This document shows positions 10,676-19,548 of a DNA stretch of 64,000 nt, piece by piece; position 1 is the stretch's first letter; each line of letters begins with the position of its first letter. Source of the stretch: Pseudomonas wenzhouensis (GTDB lineage Bacteria; Pseudomonadota; Gammaproteobacteria; Pseudomonadales; Pseudomonadaceae); assembly GCF_021029445.1 (NCBI RefSeq), contig NZ_CP072610.1, forward strand, positions 3,968,001 to 4,032,000, in the 5' to 3' direction. The notes under the pieces were generated by a model. The model was not told where the DNA came from. It did not search any database and was given only the letters and a program-made list of their open reading frames with translations. A program made the translations under genes and the position numbers.

Positions 10676-12232
10676 TCAACTAGCGTTGACCGTCCGCCCA
10701 GCCGCCCAGGCGCGCAGCGCAGCCAAGCGCTCGGCCATCACCACCGACAGCGGCGCGGTGGTCTGTAGCGCGCGCAGCAACAACGCCTGATCGACCGCCT
10801 GTTGCTGTGCCTGGCCGGCGTACAACGCGCTGACCACCGCCTGTTCGATCTCGGCCCCGGAATAACCTTCGCTGGCAGCCGCCAGTTGTGCCAGATCGAA
10901 GCCCGATGGTTCCAGCTCACGGCGCTGCAGGTGAATGCGGAAAATATCGGCACGTACTTCGGCATTGGGCAGGTCGACGAAAAACAGCTCATCGAAACGT
11001 CCCTTGCGCACCAGTTCTGGCGGCAGACGATCGATGGCGTTGGCCGTGGCGACGACGAATACCGGCGCCTTGCGCTCGGCCATCCAGGTCAGCAGGGTGC
11101 CCAATACACGCTGGCTCACCCCTCCGTCATGCTCGCCACTGGCCAGGCCCTTCTCCACCTCGTCCATCCACAGCACGCAGGGCGCCATCTGTTCGGCCAG
11201 GCGCAACGCCTCGCGCAGGTTGCGCTCGGTCTCGCCGAAGAACTTGTTGTACAGGCAGGCGAAATCCAGGCGCAGCAGCGGCAGGCCCCAGAGCCCGGCA
11301 ACAGCCTTGGCGGCCAGACTCTTGCCGCCGCCCTGCACGCCGACCAGCATCACACCCTTGGGTGCATCGATGCCCTTGCCCTCGAGAAAACCCGCCTGAC
11401 GCTCGGCCAGCCAGCGCTTGAGGTTGAGCAGGCCTCCCACTTCGGCGAAGCGCGCGGTGTCGTATTCGAAGCTGAGCACGCCCTCCAGATCCAGCAACTG
11501 GAACTTGGTCTTGTTCAGCTCGGGGAGGTCTTCCTGAGTGATCGCCCCGTCGTCGCAAATGACATTGCGCGCCAGCGCCCGCGCCTCGGCATGACTCAGG
11601 CCACGCAGGTTCTTGACCACCTGCTGCAGGGTACGATTGTCGGTGCGCACGCGCGCACCGCGATTGCCTTCGCTCCAGCGCGTCGCCTCGTCGCGCACGA
11701 TGCTCAGCAGCTCGTCCTCCGACGGCAGCGCGAGACTGAAGCGCGCCGCGTAACGCTGCACCTCGGCCGGCAGTTTGAGCGCATGCGACACCAGCACCAG
11801 TGTCGGCTTGTGGGCCGCCTCGCTCATGGCGATTTCCTTGAGCAGGCGCACCAGCAGGGGGTTGTCATCGAGAAAGGGATGCAGATCGCACATCACGTAG
11901 AGGTTCGGCTGCGGGTCTGCCTTGATCATGCGCAGCGCCGCTTCCGGCTCCAGGGTCGGCGACGCGTCGACCGGTGCGCCGCCGAAGCCCAGGCGCTGCA
12001 AGCCCTCGGTCACCGACCAGGTATGCAGGCCGAGGCCACGCCTGACCGCCAGGCCAGTCAGGGTTTCCAGCACGCGCAACTCGTCCCAGGACTCAATCAC
12101 CACCAGCTTGACCTTGGAATCGAGCACCAGCCCGAGATCATGAATATCGTTCTTCAACACCCGCTCCTTGTGAAGTTTGGCCAGCCGGACAAGCAGGGTT
12201 ACCATCCGCGATTTCGCAGAATCGGAGCTCAC
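10676..12232 (-). CDS. AAA+ ATPase, Ycf46-like
   Basis: A protein of 518 residues. The N-terminal half (about 1-245) has no catalytic motif of its own and looks like a degenerate RecA-like or DNA/RNA-binding half, as in Ycf46-type proteins. The C-terminal half is a full AAA+ module. Walker A is GVQGGGKS at residues 298-305, Walker B WMDEVEK has its Asp-Glu at 357-358, sensor/arginine-finger blocks follow in [23 protein letters not shown], and there is a lid domain ending near 490. The start is a GTG at 12232; an ATG at 12205 is an alternative. It is a conserved Pseudomonas protein of unknown role. Confidence 0.82.
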   Translation of the reverse strand: MSSDSAKSRMVTLLVRLAKLHKERVLKNDIHDLGLVLDSKVKLVVIESWDELRVLETLTGLAVRRGLGLHTWSVTEGLQRLGFGGAPVDASPTLEPEAALRMIKADPQPNLYVMCDLHPFLDDNPLLVRLLKEIAMSEAAHKPTLVLVSHALKLPAEVQRYAARFSLALPSEDELLSIVRDEATRWSEGNRGARVRTDNRTLQQVVKNLRGLSHAEARALARNVICDDGAITQEDLPELNKTKFQLLDLEGVLSFEYDTARFAEVGGLLNLKRWLAERQAGFLEGKGIDAPKGVMLVGVQGGGKSLAAKAVAGLWGLPLLRLDFACLYNKFFGETERNLREALRLAEQMAPCVLWMDEVEKGLASGEHDGGVSQRVLGTLLTWMAERKAPVFVVATANAIDRLPPELVRKGRFDELFFVDLPNAEVRADIFRIHLQRRELEPSGFDLAQLAAASEGYSGAEIEQAVVSALYAGQAQQQAVDQALLLRALQTTAPLSVVMAERLAALRAWAAGRTVNAS

Positions 12233-12279
12233 AGCATGGACCGTCTGAACGGACAGATCGTCGCCGCAGGTCTCACGCC

Positions 12280-13107
12280 GTGCAAGTGCTGAAAGCGCGC
12301 TGCGTCACAGCCGTCGTCTCCATTGCCATCGTCACTGGTGCGCTGCTGGTGAACCGAGCGGCCGTCGCCATTGAGGCCATCAGCGATCCGCTATCAAGCG
12401 GCGGCCAAGGCCCTGAAATGGTGATTGTTCCCGCTGGCGAGTTTGCCATGGGCGATGCCAGCGGTCGCGGCAACGACAACGAGCGCCCGCCGCGCCTCAT
12501 CGTCTTCGATCAGCCCTTCGCCATCGGTCGCTACGAAGTCACCTTTGCCGACTGGCAGAAGTACGCCGAAGCGAACAAGTTGCCCATGCCCGATAACGAG
12601 GGTTGGGGGCTTTCCGCGCAACGCCCGGTCATCCACATATCCTGGCGCGATGCCCACGCCTATACGCAATGGCTTTCACGCGAGACCGGCGCGCGCTATC
12701 GCCTGCCGACCGAAGCCGAATGGGAGTATGCGGCGCGTGGCGGCAGCCAGAGCTACTACTGGTGGGGCGACGAGCTCGATAGCAACGAACAGGCACCACG
12801 CGCTCACTGCCGTGGCTGCACCAGCTCGCGCAACAAGACGGCCACCGTCGGTCAGTTCCCGGCCAATGGCTTCGGCCTGCACGATACAGCGGGCAATGTC
12901 TGGGAGTGGACGGCCTCGAATTACACCCAAGGTTTCGATGGCAGCGAACTGCACAGTGCCAGCCTGCTCGACAACAGCCCGCGCGTAGTACGCGGGGGCG
13001 CCTGGAACAGCGGCCCCAGCTACCTGCGCAGCAGCCTGCGTGATCTCAAGCAACCCCAGCATCGCGACTACGCCCTGGGCTTTCGCGTATTGCGCGAATT
13101 ACCTTGA
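12280..13107 (+). CDS. Exported SUMF1/FGE-sulfatase-fold protein
   Basis: A protein of 275 residues with an N-terminal signal or anchor (hydrophobic residues about 9-30) followed by one formylglycine-generating-enzyme (SUMF1) fold from about residue 46 to the end. Family blocks are VPAGEFAMGD, RYEVTFADW, YRLPTEAEWEYAARGG, GLHDTAGNVWEWT, VVRGGAW and ALGFRV. The paired C-terminal catalytic cysteines of true FGE are missing, because the block after VVRGGAW has no Cys. It is therefore unlikely to make formylglycine, and may be a binding or other modifying member. The start is GTG at 12280 (a second GTG at 12286), without a strong ribosome site, so it is uncertain. Confidence 0.8.
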   Translation: MQVLKARCVTAVVSIAIVTGALLVNRAAVAIEAISDPLSSGGQGPEMVIVPAGEFAMGDASGRGNDNERPPRLIVFDQPFAIGRYEVTFADWQKYAEANKLPMPDNEGWGLSAQRPVIHISWRDAHAYTQWLSRETGARYRLPTEAEWEYAARGGSQSYYWWGDELDSNEQAPRAHCRGCTSSRNKTATVGQFPANGFGLHDTAGNVWEWTASNYTQGFDGSELHSASLLDNSPRVVRGGAWNSGPSYLRSSLRDLKQPQHRDYALGFRVLRELP

Positions 13108-13168
13108 GCGCGGACGATCTGGCGACTTTGCAGTAGACTAGCGCTGTTGTGACCTCTGGAGGTGCCCC

Positions 13169-13816
13169 ATGGCCAGCGAACGCCAGTATTCCCCCGTCGA
13201 CCGCCTGCTGCTGCAAGCCGATGCTGCGCTGCGCACGCTGCTGCCATTCAGCGGCGCGTCAGGCCGGCCATCGCCTGCCATCGTGCAGAATGACGCGGAA
13301 CTGAGCAGTGAGGAATCGCGCCATGTCGCCGGTCTGATGCGTATCAACCACACCGGCGAAGTCTGCGCCCAGGCGCTCTATCAGGGGCAGGCGCTGACCG
13401 CCAAGCTGCCGCAAGTGCGTAGCGCCATGGAACATGCAGCCGATGAGGAGATCGACCACCTGGCCTGGTGCGAACAGCGCATTCGTGAACTGGGCAGCCA
13501 CCCGAGCGTGCTCAACCCCTTGTTCTATGGCCTGTCATTCGGCGTGGGAGCAGTAGCCGGGCTGGTCAGTGATCGCGTCAGCCTGGGCTTCGTCGCTGCC
13601 ACCGAAGACCAGGTGTGCAAACACCTCGACGAGCACCTGGAGCAACTGCCCGAGCATGACGCCAAGTCCCGCGCCATCCTCGAGCAGATGCGTATCGACG
13701 AGCAGCAGCACGCCAACAGCGCGCTGGCTGCCGGTGGTGTACGCTTTCCGACGCCGGTGAAGTTCGGCATGACCTTGCTATCGAAGGTCATGACCAAGAG
13801 CACCTACCGCATCTGA
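13169..13816 (+). CDS. coq7: 3-demethoxyubiquinol 3-hydroxylase (Coq7)
   Basis: Di-iron hydroxylase of ubiquinone synthesis, 215 residues. The carboxylate and histidine ligands are seen in [29 protein letters not shown] and [11 protein letters not shown], covering the E, ExxH, E, ExxH pattern. A good ribosome site (GGAGGT) precedes the ATG. It stands alone between the SUMF1-fold gene and a terminator. Confidence 0.95.
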   Translation: MASERQYSPVDRLLLQADAALRTLLPFSGASGRPSPAIVQNDAELSSEESRHVAGLMRINHTGEVCAQALYQGQALTAKLPQVRSAMEHAADEEIDHLAWCEQRIRELGSHPSVLNPLFYGLSFGVGAVAGLVSDRVSLGFVAATEDQVCKHLDEHLEQLPEHDAKSRAILEQMRIDEQQHANSALAAGGVRFPTPVKFGMTLLSKVMTKSTYRI

Positions 13817-13821
13817 AACGA

Positions 13822-13847
13822 ACGAGGGCGCCAATCGGCGCCCTCGT
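13822..13847. terminator. Terminator between coq7 and the osmC-family gene
   Basis: An 11-bp perfect stem ACGAGGGCGCC / GGCGCCCTCGT with an AATC loop, between convergent genes. The T-run is weak (TCATTT) on the + side. Confidence 0.7.
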
Positions 13848-13862
13848 CATTTCCAGCAGGCT

Positions 13863-14285
13863 TCAGCCCAGTTCGACGATTTCGTAGTCGTGGCTGATAT
13901 CGACACCAGCACGGCCCAGCATGATCGAGGCCGAGCAGTATTTTTCCGCCGACAACTCCACCGCACGTTTCACCTGGGCCTCTTTCAACCCACGGCCCTT
14001 GACCACGAAATGCAGGTGAATCTTGGTGAACACCTTGGGCTCCTCGTCTGCACGCTCGGCATCGAGGAACACTTCGCAGCTTTCTATCGGCTGGCGACCC
14101 TTGCGCAGGATACTGACCACATCGAAGTTGCTGCAGCCACCGAGGCCGATCAGCAACATCTCCATCGGCCGAACGCCGAGGTTACGGCCACCGGCATCGG
14201 GCGGACCATCCATCACCACGGCATGGCCACTACCAGACTCGCCGAGGAACAGAGCTTCACCGGCCCACTGCACACGCGCTTTCAT
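13863..14285 (-). CDS. OsmC-family redox protein
   Basis: An OsmC/Ohr-fold protein of 140 residues. The two family cysteines are Cys51 in GLGGCSNFD and Cys117 in EKYCSAS, the pair used in peroxide reduction by this superfamily. The subtype resembles the YhfA-like branch rather than Ohr, so an organic hydroperoxide substrate is not assured. It is divergent from vfr with a 233-base intergenic region (14286-14518), which should hold both promoters. It is convergent with coq7. Confidence 0.86.
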   Translation of the reverse strand: MKARVQWAGEALFLGESGSGHAVVMDGPPDAGGRNLGVRPMEMLLIGLGGCSNFDVVSILRKGRQPIESCEVFLDAERADEEPKVFTKIHLHFVVKGRGLKEAQVKRAVELSAEKYCSASIMLGRAGVDISHDYEIVELG

Positions 14286-14518
14286 CGATATTAGCTCCCT
14301 GAGTTACAAAGTGCGGCAGATTAGCACAGGCGCAAGGCAGCCCGGAGTGCATCAATTGGGCTAATGTTTCCTTAGGTTGTGTTATGCATATCGCAAAAAA
14401 GCCCCCACCTATATCGCGTCTGTTAAGCTGACGCCGGAATGCTGGCACACTTGCCGGATAACAAATAAGAAATTGCCGTTGGACAAAGGCCTTCACTTTT
14501 CATATTCGGGACTCGGGC

Positions 14519-15163
14519 ATGGTAGCTATTACCCTTACACCTAAAATCAAGAACCTCGATAAACTCCTCGCGCATTGTCATCGTCGTCGCTACACCGCCA
14601 AAAGCACCATCATCTACGCGGGCGATCGCTGCGAAACCCTGTTCTTCATCGTCAAAGGCTCGGTCACCATCCTCATCGAAGATGACGATGGTCGCGAGAT
14701 GATCATCGCCTACCTCAACGCCGGCGATTTCTTCGGCGAGATGGGCTTGTTCGAGAAAGATGGCTCGGACAAGGAGCGTAGCGCCTGGGTTCGCGCCAAG
14801 ACCGAATGCGAGGTCGCGGAAATCAGCTACGCCAAGTTCCGCGAGCTGACCCAGCAGGATCCGGACATCCTCTTCGCCCTCGGCAGTCAGATGGCCGAGC
14901 GCCTGCGCAATACCACGCGCAAGGTCGGCGACCTGGCCTTTCTCGATGTCACCGGCCGCGTCGCGCGCACCCTGCTCGACCTGTGCAAGCAACCGGACGC
15001 CATGACTCACCCGGATGGCATGCAGATCAAGATCACCCGTCAGGAAATCGGCCGCATCGTCGGCTGCTCGCGGGAGATGGTCGGCCGTGTACTCAAGTCC
15101 CTGGAGGAACAGGGTCTGGTGCACGTCAAAGGCAAGACCATGGTGGTTTTCGGCACACGCTGA
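14519..15163 (+). CDS. vfr: cAMP-responsive global regulator Vfr (CRP family)
   Basis: Transcription factor of 214 residues. The N-terminal cyclic-nucleotide-binding beta-barrel contains [10 protein letters not shown] and [16 protein letters not shown], the cAMP pocket. The C-terminal winged helix has its recognition helix in [20 protein letters not shown]. Length and sequence match Pseudomonas Vfr, which controls virulence, twitching and catabolic genes. Its own terminator has been split by an insertion sequence starting 28 bases after the stop codon. The upstream stretch TTGTGTTATGCATATCGCAA near 14375 loosely resembles a CRP half-site pair, but its spacing is off and I do not call it a site. 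Confidence 0.96.
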   Translation: MVAITLTPKIKNLDKLLAHCHRRRYTAKSTIIYAGDRCETLFFIVKGSVTILIEDDDGREMIIAYLNAGDFFGEMGLFEKDGSDKERSAWVRAKTECEVAEISYAKFRELTQQDPDILFALGSQMAERLRNTTRKVGDLAFLDVTGRVARTLLDLCKQPDAMTHPDGMQIKITRQEIGRIVGCSREMVGRVLKSLEEQGLVHVKGKTMVVFGTR

Positions 15164-15174
15164 ACCAGCCCCAC

Positions 15175-15191
15175 AAAAAAGCCGGCTTGAT
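15175..15191 (+). terminator. Left half of the vfr/trpC terminator, broken by the IS, plus target repeat
   Basis: AAAAAAGCCGGC at 15175-15186 is the left arm of a hairpin. Its right arm GCCGGCTTTTTT is now at 16784-16795, on the other side of the insertion sequence. TGAT at 15188-15191 is repeated at 16779-16782 as the target duplication. Removing the element restores a perfect 12-bp stem with the loop TTGATT, a bidirectional terminator between the convergent vfr and trpC. Confidence 0.88.
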
Positions 15192-15226
15192 CAGGCTGTG
15201 TGAAAACGCCCTGACCGTAGGCAAAT

Positions 15227-15262
15227 CCAACGCCCCGACTGGTTCGGGGCGTTGGTGTTTTT
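15227..15262 (+). terminator. Terminator inside the left end of the IS, reading inward
   Basis: A 12-bp perfect stem CCAACGCCCCGA / TCGGGGCGTTGG around CTGGT, followed by TGTTTTTG on the + strand. The orientation stops transcripts entering the element from the vfr side, and so may replace the vfr terminator that the insertion broke. Confidence 0.75.
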
Positions 15263-15287
15263 GATGTTTGGAAATAGAAGATGGGAC

Positions 15288-16700
15288 TTATCCCAACAGT
15301 TCGATCAACCGACGGGCACCCAGCACATTGATGGCTCGTTTCAGGTTGTAGGCGTTGACCGCCAGGGCCATTTCCGTCCGCGCTCCCCGCAGTTGTCGGA
15401 GCAGGAAGCGACCATTACCCAAAATCCACTGCTTCAGATTGCCGAAGGGATGTTCGACGATGGATCGGCGCCTGACCATCATCTCTGGATGCGCCTGCAT
15501 CCGCTGATGCATGCGCTCGAATGCGGCTTCATGGACATGCCGAGTCACGTATCGGCGCTTGGCCTTGGTGCAGCGTGATTTCAATGGACAGCCCTCGCAG
15601 TCACCTTGCGCGGCATAGATACGTTGTAGGCCACTGACCTGTTTGAGTGTTAGCCACTGGCTCGCAGGGCATTGGTACTGGTCGTTTTTTGCGTCGTAGG
15701 TGAAGGCGCTGCGATCGAATAGCGGCGTGTCGTCGCCCTTGTTATTGATGCCTCGATTCTCCGGCACATAAGCCGTAATCCCAGCATCATCACAGGCTTG
15801 AAACTGCTCACCATTGGAGTAGCCGGCATCGGCTGTAACCGTCAGCTCTTCCTGTTCTAGGATCGCCTTGGCCATCGGTTCCAGTTGCTGGTTATCGCAA
15901 CCGTCCTGAGTGACGGCATGATGCAGGATCAGCCCATGCTCGCCATCTACCGCGCTTTGCACGTTATAAGCCACGCGAGCCCCCTGGTGGGTACGCATCA
16001 TGCGGGCCTCATCCTCACCCATGACGAACTGATCCAGCCCCTGTACCTCCATCAACGCCTGGGCTGTCAGGTTATCGGCATGTCGACTCTTCAGGTGCTG
16101 CAGCGCAGCCTTGACCGCACTGCGATCAACCCCTTCAGTCGCCTCACTGCGGTCAGCCTCGTCCAGTTCTGCCAGATAACGGCTTATCTGCGCCTCCAGT
16201 TTGGCTTGTTGGCGCTTGAGCTTCGTCAGGCTCAGATGCTTGCGTTGCGACGCAACCGCCTGAAACTTACTGCCATCGATGGCCACGAGTTGCCCACTGA
16301 TCAGTCCCACCTGGCGACAGAACTGGACGAAGGTGCGGCAGGTCGCTTGAAAAGCAGCACTGTTGTCCTTGCGAAAATCGGCAATGGTCTTGAAATCCGG
16401 AGCCAATCGGCCCAGCAGCCACATCACCTCGACATTGCGCTGGCACTCGGCTTCCAGGCGCCGGGAGGAGCGGATGCGCTGGAAGTAACCGTATAGATAA
16501 AGCTTGAGTAGATCCGCCGGATCATAGCCAGGACGTCCGGTCTTGAGCGGCTCGGCCTTGCTGAAACCCAGAGCCTGCAGATCCAGACGAGCGACATAGG
16601 CCTCGATCACCCGTACCAGATGATCCTCCGGTACCAGCTCCTCCAATGTGGGAGGAAACAGGCTGCTTTGCTGACGACCTTCGCCCTTGATGTAGCCCAT
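15288..16700 (-). CDS. IS1182-family transposase
   Basis: DDE transposase of about 470 residues, apparently full length. The N-terminal DUF772-type domain has LFPPTLEELVPEDHLVR and the C-terminal part carries the DDE core, with VAIDGSKFQA, VTADAGYSNGEQ and a late Glu in RRSIVEHPFGNLKQW. The reading frame continues upstream to a TTG at 16709, but the ATG at 16700 gives the usual MGYIKGEGRQQ start. There is no clear ribosome site, common for transposases. The gene is intact with no stop or frameshift. Confidence 0.92.
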   Translation of the reverse strand: MGYIKGEGRQQSSLFPPTLEELVPEDHLVRVIEAYVARLDLQALGFSKAEPLKTGRPGYDPADLLKLYLYGYFQRIRSSRRLEAECQRNVEVMWLLGRLAPDFKTIADFRKDNSAAFQATCRTFVQFCRQVGLISGQLVAIDGSKFQAVASQRKHLSLTKLKRQQAKLEAQISRYLAELDEADRSEATEGVDRSAVKAALQHLKSRHADNLTAQALMEVQGLDQFVMGEDEARMMRTHQGARVAYNVQSAVDGEHGLILHHAVTQDGCDNQQLEPMAKAILEQEELTVTADAGYSNGEQFQACDDAGITAYVPENRGINNKGDDTPLFDRSAFTYDAKNDQYQCPASQWLTLKQVSGLQRIYAAQGDCEGCPLKSRCTKAKRRYVTRHVHEAAFERMHQRMQAHPEMMVRRRSIVEHPFGNLKQWILGNGRFLLRQLRGARTEMALAVNAYNLKRAINVLGARRLIELLG

Positions 16701-16783
16701 AAACAACAATGCCCCTATCGACCGATAGAGGCATTGTCTTCACCTTGCACTCAGACTGCTAGGTTTTCACACAGTCTGTGATT

Positions 16784-16795
16784 GCCGGCTTTTTT
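16784..16795. terminator. Right half of the vfr/trpC terminator
   Basis: GCCGGC followed by six T's, the displaced partner of 15175-15186. It ends 7 bases before the trpC stop codon, so trpC now lacks a complete native terminator on its strand and may read into the IS. Confidence 0.85.
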
Positions 16796-16802
16796 ATGCG
16801 TG

Positions 16803-17642
16803 CTATTCGGGGTCGGTGCCGATCACGGCTGGCCGCCCGCGCTCGGGAAAGAACAGGCGCTGCAATTCGCTGCCCGGACTTTCCGCACGCATGAAGGCTT
16901 CGCCGACGAGGAAGGCGTAGACCTCGTTGATCTCCATCAGCTCGACATCGGCGCGATTGAGAATGCCACTCTCGGTGACCACCAGGCGGTCACGCGGAAT
17001 GCGCGGCAGCAGGTCGAGGGTGGTTTCCAGGCTGACATCGAAGGTGTGCAGGTTGCGGTTGTTGATGCCCACCAGTGGTGTGTCCAACGTGTTCAGCGCC
17101 CGCTCCAGCTCGTTGCCGTCATGCACCTCGACCAGCACGTCGAGGCCGACGTCCCTGGCCACCGAGGCCAGCTCGGCCATGCGCACGTCATCCAGGCAGG
17201 AAACGATCAGCAGCACGCAATCGGCGCCGAGCGCACGGGCTTCGACGATCTGGTACGGATCGACCATGAAGTCCTTGCGGATCACCGGCAGCGCACAGGC
17301 CGCGCGCGCCTGTTGCAGGTACTGGTCGGCACCCTGAAAGAAGTCGATATCGGTCAGCACCGACAGGCAGGTGGCGCCACCTGACTCGTAGCTGCGGGCG
17401 ATATCTGCCGGGACGAAGTCGGCGCGCAGCACACCCTTGCTCGGCGAGGCCTTCTTGATCTCGGCGATCACCGCCGGCTGCTTGCGCGCCGCCTGCTCGA
17501 GCAGTGCGCGGGCGAAGCCTCGCGGTGCGTCGGCACTGCGTGCAGCAGCCTCGACCTCGGCCAGGCTGACCTGGGCACGCCGCGCGGCCACTTCCTCGAA
17601 CTTACGGGCGACGATCTTCTCCAGTACGGTTGGTACGCTCAC
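16803..17642 (-). CDS. trpC: Indole-3-glycerol phosphate synthase
   Basis: Closes the indole ring in tryptophan synthesis (CdRP to indole-3-glycerol phosphate). It is 279 residues and monofunctional. Family blocks [31 protein letters not shown] and VTESGI carry the lysines, glutamates and phosphate site of the TIM barrel. It is the last gene of trpGDC, overlapping trpD by 4 bases. Its 3' end faces the IS. Confidence 0.97.
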   Translation of the reverse strand: MSVPTVLEKIVARKFEEVAARRAQVSLAEVEAAARSADAPRGFARALLEQAARKQPAVIAEIKKASPSKGVLRADFVPADIARSYESGGATCLSVLTDIDFFQGADQYLQQARAACALPVIRKDFMVDPYQIVEARALGADCVLLIVSCLDDVRMAELASVARDVGLDVLVEVHDGNELERALNTLDTPLVGINNRNLHTFDVSLETTLDLLPRIPRDRLVVTESGILNRADVELMEINEVYAFLVGEAFMRAESPGSELQRLFFPERGRPAVIGTDPE

Positions 17643-18685
17643 CCTTCGTTCTCCTGTTTGAATACCGCAGTAAAGGACACCAGCTCCTCCAGCTTCTCAC
17701 GCGCCAGGCCGGTATGCAGGGCGTCATGCGCCAGCTGGATGCCTTCGCGCAGGCTGCTGGCATGGTCGGCAGCATAGAGTGCGGCGCCCGCATTGAGCAC
17801 GATCATGTCGGCAGCCTTCTGGCCATTGTCGGTCCTGCGTCGGCCCAGGGCATCGCGGATCAGCTCCAGCGACTGCTCGGCATTGTCGACGGTCAGCCCG
17901 ATCAGGCTCTGGCTCTTGATGCCGAAATCCTCGGGCTGGATGCGGTACTCGCTGACCTTGCCGTCCTTGAGCTCGGCGACGAAGGTCGGTGCAGCCAGGC
18001 TGATCTCGTCCAGGCCGTCCTGCGCATGCACCACCAGCACGTGCTCGCTGCCCAGACGCTGCAGCACCTCGGCCATCGGCCGGCACAGCGCCTGGCTGAA
18101 TACGCCGATGACCTGATGCTTGGCGCCAGCCGGATTGGTCATCGGGCCGAGCATGTTGAAAATGGTGCGCAGGCCCAGCTCGCGGCGCGGGCCAATAGCG
18201 TGCTTCATCGCGCCGTGATGCGACGGGGCGAACATGAAGCCGACCCCGACGCTTTCGACGCAGCGCGCCACCTGCTCGGGCTTGAGCCCCAGGTAGACAC
18301 CGGCCGCTTCGAGCAGATCGGCGCTACCGCTCTTGCCGGACACCGCGCGGTTGCCGTGCTTGGCCACCTTGCCGCCCGCCGCCGCGACGACGAAGGCCGC
18401 CGCAGTGGAGACGTTGAAGATGTTCATACCATCGCCGCCGGTACCGCAGGTGTCGACCAGGCGCTCGGCATCGATCACCACCGGCGCAGCCAGCTCACGC
18501 ATGACACTGGCGGCACCGACGATCTCGTCGATGGTCTCGCTCTTCATGCGCATGCCCATGAGGAAGGCGCCGATCTGCGCGTCGGTGCATTGGCCGGTCA
18601 TGATCTCGCGCATGACCGCCTGCATTTCCTCGGTGGTCAGGTCGAGCTGGGCGACGATGCGGTTGAGGGCTTCCTTGATATTCAT
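17639..18685 (-). CDS. trpD: Anthranilate phosphoribosyltransferase
   Basis: Transfers phosphoribose from PRPP to anthranilate. It is 348 residues with the PRPP-binding signature [18 protein letters not shown] starting at residue 78 and NMLGPMTNP further on. It overlaps both neighbours by 4 bases (trpG upstream, trpC downstream), a tight translational coupling. Confidence 0.97.
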   Translation of the reverse strand: MNIKEALNRIVAQLDLTTEEMQAVMREIMTGQCTDAQIGAFLMGMRMKSETIDEIVGAASVMRELAAPVVIDAERLVDTCGTGGDGMNIFNVSTAAAFVVAAAGGKVAKHGNRAVSGKSGSADLLEAAGVYLGLKPEQVARCVESVGVGFMFAPSHHGAMKHAIGPRRELGLRTIFNMLGPMTNPAGAKHQVIGVFSQALCRPMAEVLQRLGSEHVLVVHAQDGLDEISLAAPTFVAELKDGKVSEYRIQPEDFGIKSQSLIGLTVDNAEQSLELIRDALGRRRTDNGQKAADMIVLNAGAALYAADHASSLREGIQLAHDALHTGLAREKLEELVSFTAVFKQENEG

Positions 18686-19278
18686 GCGCGCACGCCTCCG
18701 GTCTGTTTGAGGAAGTTGGCGAACAGTTCGTGGCCCTGCTCGGTGAGGATGGACTCGGGGTGGAACTGCACGCCCTCGACGTTCAGGGTCTTGTGGCGCA
18801 GGCCCATGATCTCGTCGACCGAGCCGTCTTCATGCTGCGTCCAGGCGGTGATTTCCAGGCAGTCCGGCAGGGTCTCGCGCTTGACCACGAGGGAATGATA
18901 GCGGGTCACTGTGAGCGGGTTGTTGAGGCCGGCGAACACGCCCTTGTCTGCATGGAACACCGGGCTGGTCTTGCCGTGCATCACCTGGCGCGCGCGCACC
19001 ACGTCGCCGCCATAGGCCTGGCCGATGCTCTGGTGGCCGAGGCAGACGCCGAGGATCGGCAGCTTGCCGGCGAAATGCAGGATGGCCTCGATGGACACGC
19101 CCGCTTCGGTCGGCGTGCACGGCCCCGGCGAGACGACGATGCGCTCGGGCTTCAGTGCTTCGATCTCGGCGATGCTCAATTCGTCGTTGCGAATCACGTG
19201 CACGTCAGCGCCCAGCTCACCTAGGTACTGCACGACGTTGTAGGTAAAGGAATCGTAGTTGTCGATCATCAGCAGCAT
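18682..19278 (-). CDS. trpG: Anthranilate synthase component II (glutamine amidotransferase)
   Basis: Supplies ammonia from glutamine to TrpE. It is 198 residues with nucleophile Cys79 in GVCLGHQ and the His/Glu pair in [12 protein letters not shown]. It starts at the ATG at 19278 ([11 protein letters not shown]); the frame also contains an ATG three codons earlier at 19287. It is the first structural gene of trpGDC. The operon is preceded by a tryptophan-rich leader peptide at 19410-19454 and a leader RNA of about 130 bases. Confidence 0.97.
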   Translation of the reverse strand: MLLMIDNYDSFTYNVVQYLGELGADVHVIRNDELSIAEIEALKPERIVVSPGPCTPTEAGVSIEAILHFAGKLPILGVCLGHQSIGQAYGGDVVRARQVMHGKTSPVFHADKGVFAGLNNPLTVTRYHSLVVKRETLPDCLEITAWTQHEDGSVDEIMGLRHKTLNVEGVQFHPESILTEQGHELFANFLKQTGGVRA

Positions 19279-19385
19279 GGTATGCATTGCCTCTTGATGT
19301 ACTGCCTTGGTAGCCCCGAATAACAGGTTTCACGCCCGAGCACGGCTCGATGACAGGGGAAACAACGGGGGCGAACGATAACGAA

Positions 19386-19398
19386 CCGGCCGGGCCGG
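19386..19398 (-). promoter_or_regulatory. GC-rich hairpin after the trpGDC leader peptide (candidate attenuator)
   Basis: CCGGC-CGG-GCCGG lies 12 bases past the leader stop, followed on the transcript strand by the U-rich UUCGUUAUCGUU. It is in the position expected for an attenuator terminator, but the stem is short and the U-run is interrupted. A folding calculation is needed. Confidence 0.4.
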
Positions 19399-19409
19399 CA
19401 AGGGAAAGG

Positions 19410-19454
19410 TCAGGCGCGCCAGCGCCAACGGGCCAGGGCCTTGAGGACACGCAT
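19410..19454 (-). CDS. trpL: trp leader peptide for trpGDC
   Basis: A 14-codon ORF, MRVLKALARWRWRA, upstream of trpG, with two Trp codons in the run RWRWRA just before the stop. A near-identical peptide precedes trpE at 28341-28385. This is the classic layout for ribosome-mediated attenuation by charged tRNA-Trp, reported for trpE and trpGDC in P. putida. No strong ribosome site is seen. Confidence 0.8.
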   Translation of the reverse strand: MRVLKALARWRWRA

Positions 19455-19548
19455 CAGAAGGGTGCTGCTGAAGGTCACAGGGGTATCTCGCGTCACGATT
19501 GCCGCACAGTAGCCCAGCTCATGGCCGTGCGCAACCGTGAGCGGCGGA

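Larger units (their letters stand above)
15192..16778 (-). mobile_element. IS1182-family insertion sequence, complete (1587 bp)
   Basis: Terminal inverted repeats are present: the left end reads CAGGCTGTGTGAAAAC and the right end, on the reverse strand, CAGACTGTGTGAAAAC, with one mismatch in 16. The element is flanked by a 4-bp direct repeat TGAT (15188-15191 and 16779-16782). It encodes one intact transposase on the reverse strand. Both ends and the duplication are intact, so the insertion looks recent. Insertion into terminator hairpins is a known habit of several IS families. Confidence 0.93.

Noticed and set aside
10802..12292. A 496-codon + strand frame opposite the AAA+ ATPase gene
   Set aside because: The ATPase on the reverse strand has intact Walker motifs and family-like length; the opposite frame is compositional.
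14370..14395. CRP/Vfr-like binding site upstream of vfr
   Set aside because: TTGTG and CGCAA half-sites are present, but the spacing is longer than the CRP pattern and the halves are weak.
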